Shown: positions 7,176 to 13,401 of the stretch, in pieces
How the letters are laid out: each line of letters opens with the position of its first letter
Position numbering within the stretch: the stretch's first letter is position 1
NCBI GenBank assembly: GCA_020073615.1
Contig: JAIQEX010000063.1
Coordinates: 1 to 37,296 of the forward strand
DNA length: 37,296 bases
Direction: 5' to 3'
Origin: Terriglobia bacterium
Lineage (GTDB): Bacteria; Acidobacteriota; Terriglobia; Bryobacterales; Bryobacteraceae
Made by a program: the position numbers and the translations under genes
Notes under the pieces: model-generated
Seen by the model: the letters and a program-made list of their open reading frames with translations, nothing else
Told to the model about the DNA's origin: nothing
The model's database searches: none

Positions 7176-8619
7176 AATGACCGCTCCGCAGACCTCCCGC
7201 GAGACCAAAGGCAACGTGCTGGTAGTCGACGACGAGTCGGATATCCGCGAGGGCCTCGAGCTCCTGTTGACCTCGGAAGGATACACGGTCGACCTCGCCC
7301 CCAACGGCACCGAGGGGCTGCGCAAAATGGAGACGCGCGGCTACGATCTCGTGCTGCTCGATCTGATGATGCCGGATCGCAGCGGCATGGAGGTGCTCGA
7401 GGAGGTGCGCGGGCGCGACCGCGAAACCCCCATCTTCATGATCACCGCCTACGGCTCCGTGGAGGCGGCCGTTCACGCCATCAAGCTGGGGGCCAACGAC
7501 TATTTTTCCAAACCCTGGGACAACGAAAAGCTGATCATCGAAATCGGCCGCATGATCGCCGGGCGGCGTCTCGAATACGAGAACACCCACCTCAAGCGGG
7601 CCCTCAAGCAGCGTTACAGCTTTCCCAACATCATCGGCAAAAGCGAGCGCATGGTGCGCATGCTGGACCTGGTGAGCCAGGTCTCCTCCAGCCGCTCCAC
7701 CATCCTGATCACGGGCGAGACCGGCACGGGGAAAGAACTGGTCGCCAAGGCCATTCATGCCAACTCGCCGCGCTCCGACCACATGTTCGTGGCGGTCAAC
7801 AGCGGATCGCTGCCGCAGGACCTGCTCGAAAGCACTCTCTTCGGGCACGTGAAGGGCGCCTTCACCAGCGCCATACAGTCGAAGAAGGGATATTTCGAAG
7901 TCGCCGACCGCGGCACGATTTTCTTCGATGAGATCGGCACCATCGGCCCCGAGACGCAGATCAAGCTCCTGCGCGTGATTCAGGAAAAGGAGTTCACCGC
8001 GCTGGGCGCCACCGAACCGGTCAAGGTGGACGTGCGCATTCTGGCGGCGACCAACGCCGATCTGCACGAGCTGGTCAAGCAGGGCAAGTTCCGCGAAGAC
8101 CTGTACTACCGCCTGAACGTGATCAACGTCGCACTGCCCGCCTTGCGCGAACGCAAGGAAGACATCCCGCTGCTGATCGATCACTTCTTCACTTACTACT
8201 GCCGCGAGAACCAGAAGTACCTGGACTCCACCGGCCGGTCGATACTCCATTTCCAGCCGGAGGCGATGCAGGTGCTGATGGAGCACAACTGGCCGGGCAA
8301 CGTGCGCGAGCTGGAAAACGTGGTGGAGCGCGCCGTGGTGCTGGCCGCGGAGCCGTCGGTTCCGCTCGACGTGCTGCCCGATCCGCTGCTCCAGGCCAAC
8401 GGCGTGCGCCTGCACCGCGGAGACGGCGCGCCGCTCGCGGCCAACGCTTCCCTGTTCGAGATCGTCAACGACTACGAGCGGCGCATCATCATGGAGCGCC
8501 TGGAACAGTGCAACTGGAGCCAGACCGAGGCGGCGGAAAGCCTGAGCGTCCCGCTTTCCACGCTCAATCAGAAGATCAAGCGCCTGGACATCAAGATCCG
8601 CAAGAAGTCCGACGGGTAG
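7165..8619 (+). CDS. NtrC-family sigma-54-activating response regulator (PrsR-like)
   Basis: A 484-residue activator with three domains. The receiver has D22/D23, phospho-acceptor D66 in LVLLDLMMP and K116 in YFSKPW. The sigma-54 AAA+ domain has Walker A GETGTGKE at 184-191, Walker B TIFFDEIG at 251-258 and an R-finger region LYYRLNV. A Fis-type helix-turn-helix lies at about 455-482 ([20 protein letters not shown]). The sigma-54 contact loop reads GAFTSA (231-236) where most activators have GAFTGA. The ATG at 7165 overlaps the kinase stop by 11 nt; a second in-frame ATG at 7177 immediately follows TGA, so reinitiation there is equally possible. Its likely targets are the divergent EPS operon and its own operon. 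Confidence 0.92.
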   Translation: MPREMTAPQTSRETKGNVLVVDDESDIREGLELLLTSEGYTVDLAPNGTEGLRKMETRGYDLVLLDLMMPDRSGMEVLEEVRGRDRETPIFMITAYGSVEAAVHAIKLGANDYFSKPWDNEKLIIEIGRMIAGRRLEYENTHLKRALKQRYSFPNIIGKSERMVRMLDLVSQVSSSRSTILITGETGTGKELVAKAIHANSPRSDHMFVAVNSGSLPQDLLESTLFGHVKGAFTSAIQSKKGYFEVADRGTIFFDEIGTIGPETQIKLLRVIQEKEFTALGATEPVKVDVRILAATNADLHELVKQGKFREDLYYRLNVINVALPALRERKEDIPLLIDHFFTYYCRENQKYLDSTGRSILHFQPEAMQVLMEHNWPGNVRELENVVERAVVLAAEPSVPLDVLPDPLLQANGVRLHRGDGAPLAANASLFEIVNDYERRIIMERLEQCNWSQTEAAESLSVPLSTLNQKIKRLDIKIRKKSDG

Positions 8620-8652
8620 CATGGCGCCGGGCGCAGTAGCGCCGTCAACCGC

Positions 8653-9022
8653 CCTATCCCGCCACCGGCATCTCTTCCTCTACCCTCTTGCCGCCGCGCC
8701 GCCAGGCCTGCACCCGCTCCTGCAAGCGCCGCCATGTAGGTGTAGAACACCGGCGTCAGATAGAGCGCCACCAACTGCGAGAACAGCAGCCCGCCCACCA
8801 CCACCAGGCCCAGCGGGCGCCGCGCCTCGCCGCCCGCGCCGTGGCCCAGCGTGATCGGCACCGCGCCCAGCAGCGCCGCCATGGTGGTCATCATGATCCG
8901 GCGGAAGCGGATCAGGACCCTTAGTAGATCGCCTTCCGCGGCGCCAGATGGTGCTGCCGCTCGGCTTGGAGCGCGAAGTCGATCTGCATGATGGGGTTCT
9001 TCTCCACGATGCCGATCACCAT
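8653..9022 (-). pseudogene. Decayed 3'-end copy of the RND pump gene (copy A)
   Basis: This is a direct repeat of the last about 120 codons of the RND gene at 13034-16162, roughly 92% identical by eye over 13034-13401. It begins, in the reading direction, at the MVIGIVEKN position and ends in PVAG and a TAG at 8653-8655. It is not functional: codon GAA became TAA (minus-strand stop at 8921-8923), one base is lost just after it, and one base is gained near 8725 (TGCAAGCGCC against TGCAGCGCC), shifting the frame. No 5' part of the gene is attached; sequence identity stops at 9022. The end lies 33 bp past the response regulator stop, in convergent orientation. Its terminal codons (EEEMPVAG) match copy B, not the intact gene (EEEVAVG). 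Confidence 0.88.
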
Positions 9023-9075
9023 GCTACGCTGCAAGTTTGGACGCTCGGACCGACCTCAGTGGAGCGTTGTTGTTA

Positions 9076-9086
9076 CGACGTCGGGG
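9076..9086 (+). repeat. 11-bp direct repeat CGACGTCGGGG, left copy
   Basis: CGACGTCGGGG occurs here, between copy A and the start of the cargo gene, and again at 10684-10694, near the end of that gene. It could be a duplicated short target or a recombination core, but in GC-rich DNA an 11-bp match may also be chance. Confidence 0.3.
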
Positions 9087-9121
9087 CGGCCGCTGGCAGA
9101 GGCTATCCGCGAACCCAGGGC

Positions 9122-9127
9122 AAGGAG
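9122..9127 (+). promoter_or_regulatory. Ribosome-binding site that sets the GTG start at 9133
   Basis: AAGGAG lies 5 nt before GTG at 9133. The frame is open upstream to an ATG at 9037, but those 32 codons run through the repeat junction and have no ribosome site, so 9133 is taken as the start. Confidence 0.7.
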
Positions 9128-9132
9128 ACAGG

Positions 9133-10746
9133 GTGGAGTTCACACGCTACATCTGGGAATTGTATGCCGCTTCCGACTGTGGGCGCGCCGCCATCGCGAA
9201 GCCCGCAGAAGCGTTTGCGGGTAGTGCCGGCGAAGCGGATGCATTTGTTCGTCGCGTCCAGGTGTTTCAATCGGGGGCCGACGGCCAACCCGTCCCTATC
9301 GAGGGCGAGTTGGTTGACGTCAACATAAGAGCCGTAAGAGAGGCCATCCGAACTTGCTACTCCGACCAGAGGATCGACGATACCGATTCTGCAAGAGCGG
9401 TATTTACCGAACTGGTGGATCACGGCCTGACGATGTTTCCGGACGAGGCCAGTGACAAGCGCTTCTATTATCTTGGTGGCGAAGATTTCGAGGAGGAAAT
9501 ATTCGGTGACATCGAGGCATTCTCACTCGGGCTTCACGACGTGTTCCCGGAGTATTTCGTCCCTTTCCTCTTCAGAACCAAATTCGATCAGTTTTCCGCC
9601 ATTTGTCGCCACTTCACCCTACCGATTCCTCCGCCGCCTGGCAAGACGCAGAAACGCGATCGGGCGCTCTATTATCTCGCTCTGAATGAGGCCCTACAGG
9701 AATACCGGAGGAGACACCAGCTTACTCCGCCGGAGCTAATCGCCTTCCTTTATGACTTCGCATCGCGGGTATTGGCGTCCGAGCAGGATGCTGAGTTGCC
9801 CCCACCGTCGCGCGTCTGGTTCACGATGGGCGGTATCAATGACAACGGCGATTTTGAGTTCCTGGATCAAGCTGACCAGCACACCACCGCGAGATGGCAG
9901 GGCAATGTTGAGACCAGGCGGGGCGACGTCGTTCTGATGTGGTGCGTTACGCCCCGCAGCTACCTGCATTCCATCTGGCGAGCGCTCGACGATGGTTTTG
10001 CCGATCCGTTCTTCTATTTCTACAACTCGATGCGGATCGGACGATGCACCAAGTTGCCGCCAGTGTGTTTCAAGGAATTCATGGACAACCCGGTGCTGGC
10101 TACGAACAAGTCAGTCAGGGCACATTTTCAAGGGGCCGGCGGAAAACCATTTCCGCTCGAAGATTACCTCGTCCTCTTGGAGCTACTGAAAAACAAGGGC
10201 TGCGAAACTTCAAGCCTGCTCGTCCCGCCTCCGCACGCATTTGCCTTTGGTGAGCGGCTTGAGAACGAGCGGGATGTAGAAATCCAGCTTGTCGAGCCTC
10301 TGCTCACGCAGTTGGGATATTCGGCAAGCGAGTGGCTTAGGCAGATGCCGTTGCGCATGGGCCGGGGAGAGCGGAACTACCCGGACTATGCAGTGGAGCC
10401 GAATCTGGGGCGAGGTGAAGAGTCCGCGAGCTTCCTGATCGAGACGAAATACGAGATCGCGACGAAGCAGCAACTAGAGGATGCCTTTATTCAAGGCAAG
10501 TCGTACGCTCTCAGATTGCAAGCGCTGGCGTTTGTATTGGCAGCAAAGGAGGGTATATGGCTGTATCGCCAGGCTGATGGGTTTTCCGCTGAGCGCTATC
10601 AACATTGGACTTGGCAGGAGATCGAGCACCCGGACCGTTTCCATGAACTCGCTGCTGAACTGGGCAGGAGTCGCCTGACGTCGCGACGTCGGGGTGCACG
10701 TGCCCGTGCAGTCAAAGCGCCGCTGGAACCGATTCCGGCTCGATGA
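9133..10746 (+). CDS. Putative modification-dependent restriction enzyme: EVE/PUA-like domain + PD-(D/E)XK nuclease
   Basis: A 537-residue soluble protein of no recognised named family. Residues 1-220 are unassigned and acidic. Residues about 226-357 resemble an EVE/PUA-like domain: RVWFTMGG, then RRGDVVLMWC (GD at 264-265), SIWRALDDGFADPFFYFYN, a VCFKEF..NPVL segment and RAHFQGAGGKPFPLEDY. Residues about 385-500 look like the nuclease domain of type I HsdR-like proteins: D418 in YPDYAV, E437 and K439 in FLIETK, then Q454-GKS-Y458, the QxxxY motif that follows PD-(D/E)XK in HsdR and RecB-like nucleases. A reader domain coupled to a nuclease is the logic of type IV restriction, so phage DNA with modified bases is the likely target (inference). 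There is no methyltransferase partner. The gene is lower in GC than its neighbours and is bracketed by RND gene-end repeats. Fold calls are by eye. Confidence 0.6.
   Translation: MEFTRYIWELYAASDCGRAAIAKPAEAFAGSAGEADAFVRRVQVFQSGADGQPVPIEGELVDVNIRAVREAIRTCYSDQRIDDTDSARAVFTELVDHGLTMFPDEASDKRFYYLGGEDFEEEIFGDIEAFSLGLHDVFPEYFVPFLFRTKFDQFSAICRHFTLPIPPPPGKTQKRDRALYYLALNEALQEYRRRHQLTPPELIAFLYDFASRVLASEQDAELPPPSRVWFTMGGINDNGDFEFLDQADQHTTARWQGNVETRRGDVVLMWCVTPRSYLHSIWRALDDGFADPFFYFYNSMRIGRCTKLPPVCFKEFMDNPVLATNKSVRAHFQGAGGKPFPLEDYLVLLELLKNKGCETSSLLVPPPHAFAFGERLENERDVEIQLVEPLLTQLGYSASEWLRQMPLRMGRGERNYPDYAVEPNLGRGEESASFLIETKYEIATKQQLEDAFIQGKSYALRLQALAFVLAAKEGIWLYRQADGFSAERYQHWTWQEIEHPDRFHELAAELGRSRLTSRRRGARARAVKAPLEPIPAR
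10684..10694 (+). repeat. 11-bp direct repeat CGACGTCGGGG, right copy
   Basis: Second copy of the word at 9076-9086. It lies within the last 21 codons of the cargo gene, in an Arg/Ala-rich tail (SRRRGARARA) that follows the end of the recognisable nuclease domain. Confidence 0.3.
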
Positions 10747-10768
10747 GTCAGAGTGGTACCGCTAACGA

Positions 10769-11097
10769 TCACCCCGCCACCGGCATTTCTTCCTCCACCC
10801 GCTTGCCGCCGCGCCGCCAGGCTTGCACCCGCTCCTGCAGCGCCGCCATGTAGGTGTAGAACACCGGCGTCAGATACAGCGTCACCAGTTGCGAGAACAG
10901 CAGCCCGCCTACTACCACCAGCCCCAGCGGGCGCCGCGCTTCGCCGCCCGCGCCGTAGCCCAGAGCGATGGGCACCGCGCCCAGCAGCGCCGCCATGGTG
11001 GTCATCATGATCGGACGGAAGCGGATCAGGCACCCTTCGTAAATCGCCTTCCGCGGCGGCAGATGGTGCTGCCGCTCGGCTTCCAAAGCGAAGTCGA
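10769..11097 (-). pseudogene. 3'-end copy of the RND pump gene (copy B), frame still open
   Basis: This is a direct repeat of the last about 108 codons of the RND gene, about 95% identical by eye to 13034-13358. The reading frame is intact from [11 protein letters not shown] to EEEMPVAG and a TGA at 10769-10771, but there is no 5' gene part. Similarity to that part of the gene stops abruptly after GAAGTCGA at 11097. Beyond it the frame runs into unrelated sequence up to a chance ATG at 11134. The stop is 22 bp from the convergent stop of the nuclease-like gene. A truncated copy like this lacks the proton-relay helix and docking domains and cannot work as a pump. It has fewer changes than copy A, so it is probably younger. 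Confidence 0.88.
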
Positions 11098-11280
11098 GCG
11101 GTTGACCTGCGGCGTCGAGACGGTTGACGAGCAACCGCGGGTGCTCGCCGGCCAGCCGCCGATCGCCAGCCGGTTCGGCCCATCGACGACGTGCCGGTTT
11201 GGATTGCCGGCCCCGGGCGGGTTTATGGGGATTAATCCGAATGACAGTACCCTGTGCTTGGCCGCCGCGACAGGGAGAAC
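11098..11280. other. Junction DNA between copy B and the HEPN gene, unassigned
   Basis: A 183-bp stretch of mixed origin. On the minus strand, short pieces read PNRLAIGGW and, in another frame, [11 protein letters not shown]. Together they loosely recall the NRLA..W...E.P....VNR signature of DUF1553 cytochrome-associated proteins, but with a frame change, so at most it is a degraded fragment. No promoter or gene is visible. Confidence 0.35.
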
Positions 11281-12693
11281 CTAACTCGTTTCCGCGAGAG
11301 TGGCACCGTCGTCTTTCGGTTTCTTCGCCAGTTCCATTCGATACTGCTTTGCAATCTTATCGAGCCATACAAGCCAGCCCTCCAGGCTTTTCCGATCGCT
11401 CGCACTGTAATGACGCCGGATCTGCAGGGTGGCACGCAAGAATTGAAGCAATGCCGTTTTGCTCGCCTCCTCCGACCCTGCTGCGGCCTGCCTGTACCAT
11501 GACTCGCTGGTTCGGTGCGCGCTCCCATGGACGATCTCCGAACGTCGCTGATAGAGCGTCGAATACTTTTTGGCGCAGTGTTCGAATCCATCGGCGCTGT
11601 CCGCAGAGAGTACCGCCAGTCGGGCCGCAAGATTGCACTTTGCAGAGGTGCTTAACAGCCGCTCGATAGCCGTCCAGAACTTGATGATACGAGCCCCGAG
11701 ATCACGTTCAGAAATGGCATCGGAATGCCAGCTTAGGGCGTCCATCAAGCGAGCGAGTAGCTCGTTGTGGTCGCCCCAATGCGACCAGTACTCAGACAAC
11801 GCACCCTCGAAGAGAGGCCATTCCGGGAAGGCCGTCACCTGCTGGTACCACTCGTCGTTCACGACGGCGTCGTGCGACGTGCCGCTGGATCGGATGTCGA
11901 AACCTTCCGCCGGGGTCGAGGTGAGTTCCCAGGGGCGCTGCGGGAGCGCAATGTCGTGTGCCATTTTGACGTTTCCAGCTCGGCCACTGCCCACGATCAA
12001 CTTGAACACATCAAGCGCCTTCTGAATGCCTAGATGCGCTCGTCGGTGCGAAACGCTGGCATCGCACGGGGGGACCGTGATCCTGGCGATCCACATAAAG
12101 TCGGTATAGAAGGACTGCGTGCGGTTGAAGATATCGGCGCTGATCGAGGGGTTCCATCGCTCGGCGGCCTCGCGAATCGCACGCTCGTTTTCCCTAAAAA
12201 ACCGCTCACGGAGAATAAAGGTGACTGGACCGATGGTAAAGACATCCCGGACCCGATGCATCACGACGGCACACGGGACGTAATGCGTCTGTTCAACGAA
12301 CTTGGCTTCCAGATTGCGGATCGCGCCGTCGAACACATCATGAGCGTTCTTGGCTGTTATCTCCGAGCCCTCTACGAGTAGCTTTACCAGGTGTCTGGGC
12401 AACTCTTCGTATACCTTCTCCGTATTGTGTCTTTCGGCGGCCGATGCCATGGCACGGAGTCCCCTTTCGGTTATCTGGTGAAAGCGCGTCCGAGCGTCGC
12501 GCGTGAAATACACAACTCCACCAGCCGGAGTCTTGACCCCGCCCAACGCGTCCCACGGATGCGCCTTCCAGTATTCCCACTGTTCCTGGCGTGAGAGCTT
12601 CTGAAAGCGTTGGATCTCCGCCACGATGAACTCGTAGTCCCGGTGGTCTTTTTCATGCAATCGCGATAGCTGATCAGCGGGATCTCGGGCCAC
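11281..12693 (-). CDS. Apea-like HEPN-domain protein, probable abortive-infection RNase
   Basis: A 470-residue soluble protein. The C-terminal part (about 300-440) matches the Apea-like HEPN pattern: a helix with [11 protein letters not shown], ..NLAARLAVL, then [12 protein letters not shown], where R384-x4-H389 is the catalytic RX4-6H motif of HEPN ribonucleases, and further helices. The N-terminal 300 residues are unassigned; they may sense the trigger. HEPN proteins of this type occur in phage-defence islands and act by cutting RNA. That role here is inference from the family and from the neighbouring restriction-like gene. No antitoxin nucleotidyltransferase (MNT) is encoded nearby, so it is probably not a HEPN/MNT toxin pair. 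The start is a GTG with GGTGA 9-13 nt upstream. The gene is lower in GC than the RND backbone and points the same way as the RND gene. Confidence 0.7.
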   Translation of the reverse strand: MARDPADQLSRLHEKDHRDYEFIVAEIQRFQKLSRQEQWEYWKAHPWDALGGVKTPAGGVVYFTRDARTRFHQITERGLRAMASAAERHNTEKVYEELPRHLVKLLVEGSEITAKNAHDVFDGAIRNLEAKFVEQTHYVPCAVVMHRVRDVFTIGPVTFILRERFFRENERAIREAAERWNPSISADIFNRTQSFYTDFMWIARITVPPCDASVSHRRAHLGIQKALDVFKLIVGSGRAGNVKMAHDIALPQRPWELTSTPAEGFDIRSSGTSHDAVVNDEWYQQVTAFPEWPLFEGALSEYWSHWGDHNELLARLMDALSWHSDAISERDLGARIIKFWTAIERLLSTSAKCNLAARLAVLSADSADGFEHCAKKYSTLYQRRSEIVHGSAHRTSESWYRQAAAGSEEASKTALLQFLRATLQIRRHYSASDRKSLEGWLVWLDKIAKQYRMELAKKPKDDGATLAETS

Positions 12694-13033
12694 GTTTACA
12701 TTTCACCGGCAATCGGTCGGTTGACGCAACTCATCGAGAGCATCCATAAGGGCCTTGCCGCCGATTACCGCCGCTGGTCGAGTGGCGGTTCGGGCTGGGC
12801 ATCCAATGGCACACCTGCGGGTTTGAAGGATGGCTCGACGAGCAAGGCAAATGCCATCTGCGCGCTCACGGCGATCATTGGATCAGGAACGATAAGTCAC
12901 CTTGCGACATCGCACGAGCCGGGCACTCCCAAGCGTCAGTCGCGATCCAGAAACGGCACCCCGGTTCCGGACCGGCCAGGAATTCCGGGATTCGACTATC
13001 CTCGCGGCGTACGTTGGCAGTTATCCCTGGAGC
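12694..13033. other. Gap between HEPN gene and RND gene; no assigned gene
   Basis: 340 bp holding the upstream region of the HEPN gene (minus) and the downstream flank of the RND gene (minus). A plus-strand frame without a start stays open from 12752 (stop TAA at 12749) with a peptide-like composition (RFGLGIQWHTCGFEGWLDEQ), perhaps a gene fragment brought in with the module. No homology could be named. Confidence 0.4.
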
Positions 13034-13401
13034 CTACCCCACTGCCACTTCTTCTTCCACCCGCTTGCCGCCGCGCCGCCAGGCTTGCACCCGCTCCTGC
13101 AGCGCCGCCATGTAGGTGTAGAACACCGGCGTCAAATACAGCGTCACCAACTGCGAGAACAGCAGGCCGCCTACCACCACCAGCCCCAGCGGGCGCCGCG
13201 CCTCGCCGCCGGCGCCGTAGCCCAGCGCGATGGGCACCGCGCCCAGCAGCGCCGCCATCGTGGTCATCATGATCGGACGGAAGCGGATCAGGCACCCTTC
13301 GTAGATCGCCTTCCGCGGCGGCAAGTGGTGCTGCCGCTCGGCTTCGAGCGCGAAGTCGATCTGCATGATGGCGTTCTTTTCCACGATGCCGATCAGCATG
13401 A
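13034..13401 (-). repeat. Third (parental) copy of the repeated RND gene end
   Basis: The last 368 bp of the intact RND gene. This segment matches copy A (8653-9022) over its whole length and copy B (10769-11097) over 13034-13358. Differences shared by A and B against this copy (for example EMPVAG against EVAVG, CAGATA against CAAATA, GCCATGG against GCCATCG) show that A and B are closer to each other than to it. Confidence 0.85.

Larger units (their letters stand above)
9023..13033. mobile_element. Inferred two-module accessory insertion at the 3' end of an RND gene
   Basis: Between copy A and the intact RND gene lie, in order, a PD-(D/E)XK protein gene, copy B of the gene end, and an Apea-like HEPN gene. 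Each accessory gene is thus bracketed by direct repeats of about 330-370 bp of the same gene end. This is the product expected if circles carrying a cargo gene plus an RND 3' fragment integrated by a single crossover, twice. No integrase, transposase or terminal inverted repeat is visible, so the agent is unknown. The cargo genes have visibly lower GC than the backbone. Element boundaries are inferred from where similarity to the RND gene ends. Confidence 0.5.

Noticed and set aside
5172-8622. Long minus-strand frames opposite the histidine kinase and response regulator
   Set aside because: Composition is typical of antisense shadow and every known motif lies on the plus strand.
9037-9132. 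ATG at 9037 as start of the cargo 1 protein
   Set aside because: The 32 extra codons cross the repeat junction and lack a ribosome site, while AAGGAG is ideally placed before GTG 9133.
11098-11135. VSTPQVN on the minus strand next to copy B, identical to a heptapeptide in the middle of the RND gene
   Set aside because: It is in a different frame from copy B, only about 22 bases can be aligned with five mismatches, and the flanks do not match; an internal-deletion origin is possible but not supported.
8620-13033. Integrase, transposase or tRNA attachment site for the cargo modules
   Set aside because: No such gene, tRNA or terminal inverted repeat could be found in the interval; the mechanism is therefore left open.
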